64,000 nt of DNA from DATFVA01 sp963800255 (GCA_963800255.1 CAWDAK010000013.1:62001-126000), one strand, 5' to 3'. Numbered from the stretch's first letter, positions 53,149 to 63,018 are shown. The notes: generated by a model from the letters alone, not told the origin. Translations and numbers: made by a program.

Positions 53149-54778
53149 TTGAAAGAATATTTAAACAGCCTTTTTGTTACTGCTGCTGAAAGACTTCCAT
53201 ACCTGAAAGAGATTCCCTTTGTATTTGAGATTCCCCGGCAGGACTCATTCGGTGATTTTTCAATTAACGCGGCCATGCTCTTAACTAAAAAACTGAAGAA
53301 AAACCCGCGTGAAATTGCCCGACAAATAATAGATAATCTCGCCATAGATGATAAAGTTATATATAAAACCGAGATAGCAGGACCAGGATTCATTAATTTC
53401 TTTTTTACTAACGAATTTATAGCCGGGATTGTTAAGAATATCCTCGAGGAAAAAGATGATTTCGGAAAGTCTGAAAAGTACAAAGGGAAAAAGGCTAATG
53501 TTGAATTTGTATCAGCGAATCCTACGGGACCCCTCACAGTGGGTACATGGAAGGAATGCTGTAGTTGGTGATACGGTAGCCAATATGCTGGAGTGGATAG
53601 GTTATGAAGTTGACCGTGAGTATTATTTTAACAACGCCGGAAGACAGATGAGGGTTCTGGGTGATTCGGTGAGACTCCGTTACCTGGAATTACTTGGTCT
53701 TAAAACTGAATTCCCCGGGGATTATTACCAGGGTGAATATATCAGAGAAATTGCAATTTCATTATTTGATGAATTTAAGGAGTCATTAAAGGATGAGCCC
53801 GCAGAAGGCAAATTTAAGGAAAGAGCAGAAATTGAGATTTTTAAGGATATAGAGAGAACCCTTAACCGACTGGGCATTCACCACAAAGTATTCTATAATG
53901 AAAACTCGCTGTATCAGGAAGGTAAGATAAAAAACTTATTGAAGGAATTTAAAGAAAAAGGACTTTCATACGAAAGTGAGAACGCAACCTGGCTTAAGCT
54001 TTCTGAAATGGGAAATGAACAGGATAAAGTAATAATAAAATCAACCGGCGAGCCTACATATCGTCTGCCTGACATTGCTTATCACGAAACCAAGTTCACC
54101 CGGGGATATGATCTTATTGTTGACCTTTTTGGCTCTGATCATAACGCGACGTATCCTGATGTTCTGGCAGGATTGAAAGCACTAGGCTATAATATAGAGA
54201 AGGTAAAGGTGCTTATACATCAGTTCGTAACCATTACGGAGAACGGGGAGGTAGTAAAAATGTCTACCCGTAAAGCAAATTATATTACACTTGACCAGCT
54301 TATGGATGAAGTCGGTAGTGATGTGGTAAGATATTTCTTCAATATGCGTAATATTACTACCCATATGAATTTTGATCTTACCCTGGCAAAGAAACAGTCA
54401 GATGAGAACCCTGTATTTTACCTTCAGTATGCACACGCAAGAATTTGCTCTATCCTGAAGATGATAGAGAAGGAAGAATTAACACCATCCGTTGAAAACC
54501 TCAATCTCCTCACAGCAGATGAAGAGGTCCAGCTTCTCAAAAAACTAAATAAGTTCAGGGATGAAGTACTGGGGAGTGCAGAAAATTTTGAGCCCAACAG
54601 AATCTGTACGTATCTGGAGGAACTGGCTGCAGCATTTCATAAGTTCTATACCTTCTGCAGGATACTAGGTTCAGAAAGAAAACTTGCTGAGGCCCGTGTC
54701 GCACTTGCTATTGCTTCGAGGACGGTACTTAAGAATGGTCTCCATATCCTGGGTGTAAGTGCCCCGGAAAGAATGTAA
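53149..54778 (+). CDS. argS: Arginyl-tRNA synthetase, +1 frameshift at the HIGH motif
   Basis: Attaches arginine to tRNA-Arg; normally a single-copy essential class I synthetase. The zero frame covers the N-terminal domain to NPTGPLTVG, then stops at 53571. The +1 frame continues HGRNAVVGDTVANMLEW and runs to 54778 with the KMSTRKAN (KMSKS) and anticodon-binding parts. Removing one base at 53544..53545 (GGT-A-CAT) restores the HIGH-equivalent and a 542-aa protein of normal length. The site is not a homopolymer. An assembly insertion is most likely; a true shift would require recoding. TTG start. Confidence 0.92.
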
Positions 54779-54783
54779 TTAGA

Positions 54784-55464
54784 TTAATCGGCAATTGCCG
54801 CAGAGGCAGCGTATACCTTACCCGCCCCCGCTTCCAACAGGGCTTTTCCGCATTCACTTATAGTTGCCCCGGTGGTTATTACATCATCTACAAGCAGAAT
54901 ATATTCGCCGTTCAGATTCTTTTTTGATTTGAAAGCGTTTTTCACATTTCGCTCCCTCTCCGTTAGCTTCATTGTAGTTTGTGTCTCTGTATATTTTTTC
55001 CTTTTGATCAATCCCCGCCTTACAATAAGCCCAGCTTCTTTACCCACTCCTTTTGCAAGGTAATATGACTGGTTAAACTGCCGCTCTGCTTGTCTGAGAT
55101 GATGCAGGGGGACAGGGACAATCATATCGATTTTATAGCCGGAGAAATCTCTTTTTACTTTTTGTCCCAGCAATTCGCCTAGAAAAATCCCCAGCAGAAA
55201 TTTTCTCCCGTATTTCAGAGAATGAATGACCTGCTGAAGTTCTTTGTCTTTTTCAAAGATGAAGCAAGATGTAAATGAAGTTATTAGCCCATTGCTCTCA
55301 AACTTCCGGTTAAATTCTGATGAAATCCTTCCGTGGTCGGCTTCATTAATATTTCCTAGGCATTCTTTGCATATGGGAGGTTCGGATGACTGAAGCTTTC
55401 GATGGCAGCAGGGACAGAACCGCGGCAGAATAAAATCAAGAATTAATTTCCCCGTTTCACCCAT
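54784..55464 (-). CDS. ComF family phosphoribosyltransferase-like protein
   Basis: A 226-aa protein with an N-terminal zinc ribbon (CPCCHRK and CKEC, residues about 16-35) and a type I phosphoribosyltransferase domain with the PRPP loop ILLVDDVITTGATISECG. ComF aids DNA uptake in competent bacteria, and related proteins are widespread. It is the last gene of a leftward group starting at surE. VPVPLHHLRQAERQFNQSY is the family central block. Confidence 0.92.
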   Translation of the reverse strand: MGETGKLILDFILPRFCPCCHRKLQSSEPPICKECLGNINEADHGRISSEFNRKFESNGLITSFTSCFIFEKDKELQQVIHSLKYGRKFLLGIFLGELLGQKVKRDFSGYKIDMIVPVPLHHLRQAERQFNQSYYLAKGVGKEAGLIVRRGLIKRKKYTETQTTMKLTERERNVKNAFKSKKNLNGEYILLVDDVITTGATISECGKALLEAGAGKVYAASAAIAD

Positions 55465-55471
55465 TTATTGC

Positions 55472-57622
55472 CTACAGCATACCTGATTGTTTCCTGATAA
55501 ACCATTCTGTTCCAAACAATACAATCACAAAGATAAGGAGCCATTCATCAGACCATAACCTGATTTCATTAACCTCAGTTTTTTCTTTCGATGTATTTTG
55601 CCGGATATTTTTCAGGAGAGGATAAACATTATTCATATCTGTATAGTAGAAGTATCTTCCACCTGTATTTTCTGCGAGGGAGGCTAGGAATTCATAATCT
55701 GTTACAGGATTTAGCTGCTCAATATCAACTTCCCCGATATTAAAGCTTCCGCCGTCTTTACCGAGTACCTTATTATTTCGTGAAGCCTGACCGTTAAATG
55801 TAAAATCTCCTGTCTCAGTGGTTTGATATATGCCCTCATACAATCCGCTTCCAAGCGAATTTAATAACACCTCATCCTTCTTGCCATTATGCACAATAGT
55901 GACTTTAACTTCAGCATCCGCAGCCGGATTATATGAAGCATCATAAACTTCAGCTGAAAATTCTACAGGTTCGCCCAGGGCATACAGCTTCCTGGATGTT
56001 TTTATAGTTACCTGTTTCTGTTCTTCTGTGCTTCTAAGCCATCTGATGCTGTTCTGAATGAAACTGTCAAAGAGGGTCAGTTTTTTGGTAGCCATCTGAA
56101 GTTTCCATCTCCAAATCCCATTTGCCAGCACCGCAACCGATCTTTTGGTCCCTATTCTCCTGGAAACTATCATTGGCGTACTTAAAGCAGTATTATTCAG
56201 CCTGGCCTTAACAATTACTTCGCTTTCCGGTTTTGCACTAATATCAGAATTTGTTATAAAAACCGGCGGAAGATTGTTCCACACGCCGGCAGGATTCTCA
56301 GATTCAGTCCTGATAAGAGGATTCTCATTCTCATTATTCTGAACTACTGGCTGAACTTCTGAGAACCCGTTATCTGTATTCTGAATTGTAAACGGTAGTT
56401 CCGGTTGAAGAGCCTTCAGCCTGTTTAAGTCAGTATTATCTTCAAGAACCAGGAGAAAAGACTTTCCTTCCGATGTTACTGATTTCTTTACACGGTTGAG
56501 AAGTTCAGCACTGGTTTCTTTTGATGGAAATCCTAAAAGAATCAGGACCTGAGCGCTGTCAATCTCTCCAGCAGGATTAATTTTCTCAATATATCTTCCG
56601 GGAGCCACCTGGGTCAATGATTTTACTGACAGGTTTTTATCCCCTTCAAGACTATTTTTTATAAAAGATAAATCAGGAGATGGACTCCCTGCTATAATTA
56701 GCACCTTAACCTTATTGCTTAAAACATTTATATAAAACACCCTTTTATTATTCTCAAAGGTAAATTCCCCCTCATGAGTATTGATCTCCAGTGCCAGTTT
56801 TTTTTCACCTCCGGATTTGGGAGTGTAGGTGAAGGTTTCATTCTGTATACCGTCTGCTGATAAATTAACCGTTCTTTGTTCCAGCTGGCTGCCGCCTTCA
56901 TAAAGAGTAATAACTGCGGGTTTATTCCCGAAACCCCTGTTAACCACAGCAGCCGAAATCGTTGTTGGAGTTTCAGCGTAGATAAATTCATTATGGAGGA
57001 TATTTTTTATAAGTATATCATTTCTCCGGGTTGTATCACCTACTCCAATAGTAAAAACAGGGATATTTAATTTCTCAGCACTGAAAAGTGGATTAGCACC
57101 TTCAGTTATCACCCCGTCGCTTACAATAGATATTGATGCAATATTTTCTTTCTTATTTTTGATGAAAGAAAAAATTTCAGAAAAACTTGTGCTACCTTCG
57201 GAGAAGCTTAATTGTGAAAGACTGTCGTATGTAAACGGAGTAATCTTTGAACCGAACGTGAAGAATTCAGAATTGCTTGATAAATTATTATTGTTTAAGC
57301 CGTTGATAAAACGATTTATATTCCCGATCCGCCGGGTTCCGTCTTTAATTTGTATGGAGTGTGAATCATCTACAAAAACCAGATTAACAGGTTGGAGAAT
57401 AATTTTTTTAACCAGGGTAACAACAGGTTCAAAAATTATGAATAGAAGTAGAATAAGTGCAAAAGTCCTTAAAAGTACCAATATGGTTTTCTTAACAGAA
57501 CTAACCGGGGGAAGGGTATAGCGGTACATAGATATAGCATATCCCGCCAGGATAACCAGTCCTAAAAAGAAAAAGACTCCATTAAATGAAAAGGAGAGAT
57601 TGATTTTTTCAAAGTTAAACAT
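55472..57622 (-). CDS. vWA-domain inner-membrane protein
   Basis: A 716-aa protein with two N-terminal membrane segments (about 12-32 and 46-66), a von Willebrand A-type domain with an intact MIDAS start DDSHS (Asp85, Ser87, Ser89), long beta-sandwich segments (about 230-620) and one C-terminal membrane segment (LLIFVIVLFGTEWFI). This layout resembles the BatA/B-like and amidotransferase-like group common in Bacteroidota; the function is unknown. Its start overlaps the PhzF stop by one base, and comF follows after 7 bp. Confidence 0.8.
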   Translation of the reverse strand: MFNFEKINLSFSFNGVFFFLGLVILAGYAISMYRYTLPPVSSVKKTILVLLRTFALILLLFIIFEPVVTLVKKIILQPVNLVFVDDSHSIQIKDGTRRIGNINRFINGLNNNNLSSNSEFFTFGSKITPFTYDSLSQLSFSEGSTSFSEIFSFIKNKKENIASISIVSDGVITEGANPLFSAEKLNIPVFTIGVGDTTRRNDILIKNILHNEFIYAETPTTISAAVVNRGFGNKPAVITLYEGGSQLEQRTVNLSADGIQNETFTYTPKSGGEKKLALEINTHEGEFTFENNKRVFYINVLSNKVKVLIIAGSPSPDLSFIKNSLEGDKNLSVKSLTQVAPGRYIEKINPAGEIDSAQVLILLGFPSKETSAELLNRVKKSVTSEGKSFLLVLEDNTDLNRLKALQPELPFTIQNTDNGFSEVQPVVQNNENENPLIRTESENPAGVWNNLPPVFITNSDISAKPESEVIVKARLNNTALSTPMIVSRRIGTKRSVAVLANGIWRWKLQMATKKLTLFDSFIQNSIRWLRSTEEQKQVTIKTSRKLYALGEPVEFSAEVYDASYNPAADAEVKVTIVHNGKKDEVLLNSLGSGLYEGIYQTTETGDFTFNGQASRNNKVLGKDGGSFNIGEVDIEQLNPVTDYEFLASLAENTGGRYFYYTDMNNVYPLLKNIRQNTSKEKTEVNEIRLWSDEWLLIFVIVLFGTEWFIRKQSGML

Positions 57623-58491
57623 TAAAAAGTAAGATCTCCCTTAAGAACCGTAAATGCTTTCCCTGATATATAGAGTTCTCCGGTTGACTTCTGGTAGGTT
57701 ACCTTGACCCTTCCTTTTCTTCCTAACGTGTCTCCCTGTTCAAATATCAGGGATATCTGTTCCTTTTCAGCATCAACGAACCCTAGTTTTCTGAATACCA
57801 TAAGCATTGGGCCATTCGTTGAGCCTGTCACTGGATCTTCATCTATACCGTAAAAAGGGACGAAATACCTGCTGTGGGCAAAACTTGAATCCTCGATAGT
57901 CTCCAGTGAATAAACCACCACACCTTCAAATTCATGTTTATCTTCAGTTAGTTTTTTTAGTTTCTTAAAATCCGGTTTAAGACTTTGCAGTGTTTTCAAT
58001 CCATCCACCCTGAAATAAAGATTCCCGTTATTCAGAATTATAAATGGTGTTTCATCAGGAACCGCTGTTCTTTCAACTCCAACCGCCTCCATTATTTCCT
58101 CTTTACAACCGGTAAATTCTTCAGTTTCGTAAATGGGTATCTGCATATAATAGAAGCCGTTCCTTATACCGCAGTTTAATATTCCACTTTTAGTCTCAAA
58201 CTTTACAGAAGTATTATCTTTCAGTCTGCCATTCTCATTTAAAAAATGCAGCGATGCAATAGTGGCATGGCCGCATAGTTCTACTTCAACTGTTGGTGTA
58301 AACCAGCGAAGGTGATAGTCGGCATTTTCGGAAGGGGATAGGAAAGCAGTTTCGGCGACGTTCATTTCACGGGCAATTTTCTGCATCAGTTCTGAGGAAA
58401 AACCTTCTGCGAACATTACTCCCGCAGAATTACCCTCGAAAGAATTCTCTGTGAATGCATCTATCTGAAATATATTATGTTTTTTTGCCAT
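57622..58491 (-). CDS. PhzF family isomerase/epimerase
   Basis: A 289-aa protein of the DapF-like fold family that includes the phenazine enzyme PhzF and many with unknown substrate. DAFTENSFEGNSAGVMF, the general-acid Glu in NVAETAFL, ELCGHATIASLHFL and DPVTGSTNGPM are its blocks; no phenazine genes are near. It overlaps surE by 17 bp upstream and the vWA gene by 1 bp. Confidence 0.92.
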   Translation of the reverse strand: MAKKHNIFQIDAFTENSFEGNSAGVMFAEGFSSELMQKIAREMNVAETAFLSPSENADYHLRWFTPTVEVELCGHATIASLHFLNENGRLKDNTSVKFETKSGILNCGIRNGFYYMQIPIYETEEFTGCKEEIMEAVGVERTAVPDETPFIILNNGNLYFRVDGLKTLQSLKPDFKKLKKLTEDKHEFEGVVVYSLETIEDSSFAHSRYFVPFYGIDEDPVTGSTNGPMLMVFRKLGFVDAEKEQISLIFEQGDTLGRKGRVKVTYQKSTGELYISGKAFTVLKGDLTF

Positions 58492-59254
58492 TAAGCAGAT
58501 TCTCTATTTTCCAGTTTTTCATTCGTTCAAAAGTTTCATAGTCGGTGAGGTCGAAATGGATAGGACTAACAGATACATAATTTTTCCTGATTGCAGCCTG
58601 GTCTGTCTCCATTTCTGTATCAACTTCCATAAGATTACCCGTCAGCCAGTAATAATTTTTTCCGTAAGGATCGATCCTCTGCTCATAAATATCATCCCAT
58701 TTTGATTTTCCCTGGCGGGTAAGTTTTACTCCGGATATCTGCTCCTCTGGAATGTCAGGCACATTAACATTTAACAATGTACCAAGGGGAAGATCTTTGC
58801 CAGCCAGTTCTTGGGCCAGCAGCCTTGTTATCTTACCAGCAAACCTGAAATCTGAGGCTGCATGATTTGTTACTGAAATTGCCATCGAGGGAATATCCAT
58901 AATTGCAGCCTCACGCGCGGCGGAAACGGTGCCCGAGTATATTATATTTATTGCTGTATTGGATCCGTGATTTATACCCGACACAACCAGGTCAGGGGCG
59001 GTTTTCATGATGTTCCTGATGCCGATTTTAACGCAATCGGCAGGCGTACCGCTGACCGCATATCCAAAGAAGACCCCATTCTTATTATAGTCGGTTACAC
59101 GCAAAGGAAGCTGCATCGTTATAGCGTGTCCCACTGCGCTCTGCTCTTTAAGTGGAGCTACAATAGTCACTTCGGCTATTTCCTTCAGCGAATCAGCAAG
59201 AGCAGCAATACCCGGAGCTTCAATTCCATCATCGTTAGTTACCAGTATTTTCAA
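58475..59254 (-). CDS. surE: 5'/3'-nucleotidase SurE
   Basis: A stationary-phase survival nucleotidase that dephosphorylates nucleoside 5'- and 3'-monophosphates. 259 aa, with the metal-binding acidic pair in ILVTNDDGIEAPG, Ser in SAVGHAITM, and SGINHGSNTA. VSPIHFDLTDYETFE is the usual C-terminal block. First gene of the leftward surE-phzF-vWA-comF group. Confidence 0.96.
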   Translation of the reverse strand: MKILVTNDDGIEAPGIAALADSLKEIAEVTIVAPLKEQSAVGHAITMQLPLRVTDYNKNGVFFGYAVSGTPADCVKIGIRNIMKTAPDLVVSGINHGSNTAINIIYSGTVSAAREAAIMDIPSMAISVTNHAASDFRFAGKITRLLAQELAGKDLPLGTLLNVNVPDIPEEQISGVKLTRQGKSKWDDIYEQRIDPYGKNYYWLTGNLMEVDTEMETDQAAIRKNYVSVSPIHFDLTDYETFERMKNWKIENLLNGKKT

Positions 59255-59404
59255 TGTTTTTCCTTATCAAGATTCAAATAAGTATGCCAATATAACATTT
59301 GCCCCATGTATTCTCAATTGAATGAGACGGTACCGTCCACTTATAATATTTTTATTTATACTTTTAATAAACGGGTAAATATTTCTTAAATTTGCATTTC
59401 TATT

Positions 59405-60139
59405 ATGCTAGTACTTTCACCACATATTTTTAATCAATTTCCGGAGATAATATTCGGTTTCAGCACCAAATTCGGTCCCCGGTATAATCCGCCTTATTAC
59501 TTTAACCTTTCTCTATCCGTAGATGATGAAAAAGAAAAAGTTATAAGTAACCGGCAAATTTTCTTCGAGTCCCTTGGATTAAAACCAGAAAGGGCAGCTT
59601 TTCAGAAGCAGGTACACCAAGATGCCATCACCTATGTTCCGGTGCCCGGGAATATCGGTGAATCCGATGCAATGATCACTGATAAGAAGAATACAGGCTT
59701 ATGCATTAGCACTGCCGATTGTACTTCAGTCTTTATATATGATCCTGAGGAAAAAATTATAGCGGGGATACATTCCGGGTGGAGAGGCACGCAAAAGGAA
59801 ATCACCGCCAAAACCATAAAGCGTCTGAAGTCAGAATTCGGATGTAATGCTCATAATTTATTTGTGTATCTTGGGCCCTCAGTCAGCCAGGTAAACTATG
59901 AAGTTGGGAAAGAGACTGCTGGTATGTTTGATGCAAAATATGTTATTAAGAAAGAAAACAAACTTTTCCTGGATGTAGCCGGCGCAAATTATGATATGAT
60001 TCTGAATGCGGGTGTTCCTTCCTGTCAGGTTCAGAAATCCTCTCTGTGCAGTTTTGAGTATAGCGAATTGCTCCATTCTTACAGGCGTGACGGTAAATTT
60101 TCAGGACGGGCTCTTGGTGTAATTGCGATGATAGAATAG
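59405..60139 (+). CDS. pgeF: Peptidoglycan editing factor / laccase-domain protein (YfiH family)
   Basis: A 244-aa member of the multicopper-oxidase-like laccase-domain family (YfiH/PgeF), linked to correcting wrongly incorporated residues in peptidoglycan precursors. The metal site is visible: His in KQVHQD, Cys in ISTADCTSV and His in GIHSGWRGT. It heads a rightward group with folB, folK and a deoxynucleoside kinase. Confidence 0.93.
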   Translation: MLVLSPHIFNQFPEIIFGFSTKFGPRYNPPYYFNLSLSVDDEKEKVISNRQIFFESLGLKPERAAFQKQVHQDAITYVPVPGNIGESDAMITDKKNTGLCISTADCTSVFIYDPEEKIIAGIHSGWRGTQKEITAKTIKRLKSEFGCNAHNLFVYLGPSVSQVNYEVGKETAGMFDAKYVIKKENKLFLDVAGANYDMILNAGVPSCQVQKSSLCSFEYSELLHSYRRDGKFSGRALGVIAMIE

Positions 60140-60162
60140 AACCAGCTTAATATGGAGTATTT

Positions 60163-60534
60163 ATGCAGAATATCATAAGGATTAAAAAGGCTACATTTTA
60201 CGGATATCATGGAGTCCTGTCAGAAGAGCAGGTTGTAGGCGGAAATTTTGAAGCTGATGTAGACTTATATACTGATTTTTCTAAGGCAGCAATCGATGAT
60301 GACCTTTCTGAAACAATAGATTATCATAAAGTTTATAAATTTATTTATAAACTTGCACTCGATGAAAAACACTATCTTATAGAGTCACTTGCAACCAAAA
60401 TAGCTAATGAGCTGCTGCTGAACTTTAAGAGGCTGGAAAAGGTATGTGTCCGTGTAAGAAAAAACAATCCTCCGCTTGGCGGGGTTGTCGACTGCGTTGA
60501 AGTCGAAGTAATCAAAGACAGAAAAGAATTATAA
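60163..60534 (+). CDS. folB: Dihydroneopterin aldolase
   Basis: Converts dihydroneopterin to 6-hydroxymethyl-dihydropterin in folate synthesis. 123 aa, with FYGYHGVLSEEQVVGGNF containing the catalytic-type residues, ETIDYHKVY, and LIESLATKIANELL. GGAG-like site before the ATG. folK follows at once, so the two sequential steps are encoded together. Confidence 0.94.
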   Translation: MQNIIRIKKATFYGYHGVLSEEQVVGGNFEADVDLYTDFSKAAIDDDLSETIDYHKVYKFIYKLALDEKHYLIESLATKIANELLLNFKRLEKVCVRVRKNNPPLGGVVDCVEVEVIKDRKEL

Positions 60535-60547
60535 AATCGGGAAAACT

Positions 60548-61045
60548 ATTTCAGTAACCGCATACATAGCACTGGGAACCAACACAGGAAGCCGGAAGGA
60601 GAATCTAAGTAAGGCAGTAGATCTTTTGGAATCCGACCTGAGCTGTTCTATAACAGCTAAATCCTCTATTTATGAAACCAAACCTTACGGTAACACCAAT
60701 CAGGATAATTTCTTGAACGCCGTAATTGAGGTAAAGACCGATTACTGGCTTAAGGAACTTTTCCGCCTGCTTAAACTGGTTGAGGAAAAACTGGGAAGGA
60801 AGAAGAGAGAGAAGTGGGGACCAAGGGAAATTGATCTGGATTTATTATTTTATAACCAAACAATTTATTCCGATCATGAACTAAAGATACCTCATGAAGG
60901 AATAATGAACCGTGATTTTGTGATTGTACCATTAAGTGAAATTGCACCTGATCTTATTATTCCTGAAAAAGGAATCAAAGTTTCCGAGATCGACCTTGAA
61001 AAAATCGATAAAAATATAATCACTAAAACTGATTACAAATTATAA
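60548..61045 (+). CDS. folK: 2-amino-4-hydroxy-6-hydroxymethyldihydropteridine diphosphokinase, non-ATG start
   Basis: Pyrophosphorylates the product of FolB. The conserved beginning VTAYIALGTNTGSRKENLSKAV and the catalytic block KWGPREIDLDLLFY identify HPPK. The frame, open from 60512, has no ATG, GTG or TTG upstream of the conserved start; possible initiators are ATC 60536 and ATT 60548 (165 aa, used here). Neither has a strong ribosome binding site, but folB ends at 60534, so coupled re-initiation is plausible. A start at 60626 would drop the substrate-binding N-terminus. The stop overlaps the next ATG by one base. Confidence 0.85.
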   Translation: MSVTAYIALGTNTGSRKENLSKAVDLLESDLSCSITAKSSIYETKPYGNTNQDNFLNAVIEVKTDYWLKELFRLLKLVEEKLGRKKREKWGPREIDLDLLFYNQTIYSDHELKIPHEGIMNRDFVIVPLSEIAPDLIIPEKGIKVSEIDLEKIDKNIITKTDYKL

Positions 61046-61716
61046 TGGTAAAAGAATTGATTGAAAATCCTGATATAAAATATATTGCCATTGAAGGGGT
61101 AATAGGCGCCGGAAAAACATCTCTGGCTAAGAAGATAAGTGATAAGCTTAATGCAGAGCTTATTCTTGAACAATTCGAGGTAAACCCCTTCCTTGAAAAG
61201 TTTTACTCTGACCGTAAACGATATGCATTCCAGACGCAGATGTTTTTCTTAATTAACAGGTTCAAACAGCAGGAAGAACTAAATCAGGAGAACCTTTTCA
61301 CCGAATATATAGTGAGCGATTATGTGTTTGATAAAGACAGAATTTTTGCTTACTTAAACCTAAGTGGAGAAGAATTGAAATTATACGAGAGTATTTTTCC
61401 ACTCCTCTCCGGCAGTTTAAGAAAACCTGATCTTGTTGTATTTCTTCAATCGAGTGTTGACAGACTTATGTTTAACATAAAAAAGAGAATGAGGAAAATA
61501 GAAAGGAATCTTACAAGAAGTTACATTGAGGAACTGAGCGATGCTTATACTCATTTTTTCTTCAGGTATTCCAATACTCCTCTTCTTATTGTCAATTCGA
61601 CCGAAATTGATTTTGTAAATAATGATCAGGATTTCAATGAATTATTTAAACAGATATTCAGAAAAGACAGAGGCGTAAAGGAATACTTTAAGCCGGAATC
61701 TAAAAGGATAGAATGA
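61045..61716 (+). CDS. Deoxynucleoside kinase (dGK/dAK type)
   Basis: Phosphorylates deoxynucleosides for dNTP salvage. 223 aa, P-loop EGVIGAGKTSLAKK (residues 17-30), FQTQMFFLINRF, the YVFDKDRIFAY region (DRS-like) and the LID-type RKIERNLTRSYIEEL. A common follower of folK in Bacteroidota. It overlaps the small membrane protein gene by 4 bp. Confidence 0.92.
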   Translation: MVKELIENPDIKYIAIEGVIGAGKTSLAKKISDKLNAELILEQFEVNPFLEKFYSDRKRYAFQTQMFFLINRFKQQEELNQENLFTEYIVSDYVFDKDRIFAYLNLSGEELKLYESIFPLLSGSLRKPDLVVFLQSSVDRLMFNIKKRMRKIERNLTRSYIEELSDAYTHFFFRYSNTPLLIVNSTEIDFVNNDQDFNELFKQIFRKDRGVKEYFKPESKRIE

Positions 61717-61916
61717 GTTTGATACGATTAATTTTATTTTTTGTATTATTTTATGTTATTTACTACGTACTGAAGTTGTTCTTCATCAACTTCAGGCTTG
61801 GAGCTAAGAGTAAGGGTAATTTCCGGAAGGAGAAAAAACCTGAAAGTAAATATGACAACGTTGAAGAAGCTGAGTTTAAGGAAATAAAAAAGCAGGATGA
61901 GAACGACAAAAATTAA
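61713..61916 (+). CDS. Small membrane protein, 67 aa (DUF4834-like)
   Basis: One N-terminal membrane segment (LIRLILFFVLFYVIYYVLKLFF) followed by a charged cytoplasmic tail rich in Lys and Glu (KEKKPESKYDNVEEAE). It starts inside the deoxynucleoside kinase gene (ATGA overlap), which supports it as a real gene. Function unknown. Confidence 0.75.
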   Translation: MSLIRLILFFVLFYVIYYVLKLFFINFRLGAKSKGNFRKEKKPESKYDNVEEAEFKEIKKQDENDKN

Positions 61917-61920
61917 TTAA

Positions 61921-63018
61921 ATGGCAAAACAAAACCTCATTTCATCTGCTCTATATAAATTATTCCAAAAGCTTCTTTCTGTCCCGGAAAACAAAAGCAC
62001 CGATCTTGGCAGTCCTGAAAAGTTTCTCATCGTCAGGCAGCACAACCAGTTGGGGGATCTTCTTGCCGGAGTCTCTGTATTCAGGGCGATTAAAGAAAAA
62101 TATCCTCAAAGCCATATTACGTTGATTGTATCCCCATTTAATTACCCCGGGATGATAAAAAATAAATTCCTCGACAGAATTTTCATCTTCGATAAGAAAA
62201 AGGTTTATAACCCTAACTATTTGTCGGCATTTATCAGGCTTTTAAAAGAAGGATATGATGTAACCCTCGTCCCAGTCACTGTTTCCATCTCTTTTACAAG
62301 CAATCTTATTGCCAGGTTTTCAAAAGCCGGAACAAGGATCGGTCCCCTAAGTCTTGATGGTAAAAGAAACGAAAGCGCTTTTTTCTTCGACAGGAGAGTG
62401 GTTATAGATTGGAGGAGGCACCCTGATTCCAACGTATCTGAGAGAAGCCTAGATATAATAAGACCCTTCGGGATAACCACTAATAATTACAGATCAGAAA
62501 TAACTTTTGATCAGGAAGATACAAAAGCTGCAAAGAGGTTTATTGAAACATTCCGCAATAAAAGTAATGACCTGCTGATAGGACTTCACGTAGGAGCAGG
62601 CAAACCTCAAAATCGCTGGTCGCTTTACAAATATTCAGCTCTTATTAAAAGGCTTAACGAAAATTATAAAGCCGATTTTTACCTGACCGGAAGCTCCGGA
62701 GACAGGGAGGAGATAAAGTTTGTTACCGAAAAAGTACCGTTCAAACTTCCTGTTTTTATCAATAAAAAAATTCCTGAAGTCGCAGCCTTGATTTCGATGT
62801 CAGATCTGTTTATATCGAATGATACAGGTATTATGCACGTTGCAGGAACAACAAAAACACCTCAAATCTCAATTTTTGGTCCTACAAACCCCCTGAACTG
62901 GGCGCCTATCGGTGAAAACAAGGTTTATATCCGTAAATCCGACCTGATAGATGATATAGCGGTAGAAGATGTGTTTAAATTATGCGTCTATTTTTTCCCA
63001 TCTGCCGGAAAGCTTTAA
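61921..63018 (+). CDS. Glycosyltransferase family 9 (heptosyltransferase-like)
   Basis: A 365-aa second GT9 protein, distinct from the one at 1629. KFLIVRQHNQLGDLLAGVSVFRAI at the start of the Rossmann half; IGLHVGAGKPQNRW as donor-site loop; SNDTGIMHVAGTTKTPQISIFGPTNPLNW near the end. It lacks the C-terminal Cys cluster of the heptosyltransferases. Probable role in LPS or surface glycan synthesis. Starts 4 bp after the small membrane gene. Confidence 0.88.
   Translation: MAKQNLISSALYKLFQKLLSVPENKSTDLGSPEKFLIVRQHNQLGDLLAGVSVFRAIKEKYPQSHITLIVSPFNYPGMIKNKFLDRIFIFDKKKVYNPNYLSAFIRLLKEGYDVTLVPVTVSISFTSNLIARFSKAGTRIGPLSLDGKRNESAFFFDRRVVIDWRRHPDSNVSERSLDIIRPFGITTNNYRSEITFDQEDTKAAKRFIETFRNKSNDLLIGLHVGAGKPQNRWSLYKYSALIKRLNENYKADFYLTGSSGDREEIKFVTEKVPFKLPVFINKKIPEVAALISMSDLFISNDTGIMHVAGTTKTPQISIFGPTNPLNWAPIGENKVYIRKSDLIDDIAVEDVFKLCVYFFPSAGKL

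Noticed and set aside
55472..57622. Calling the vWA protein a BatA or chelatase subunit.
   Set aside because: No MoxR-type ATPase or other Bat gene is adjacent, and the domain order only loosely resembles that group.
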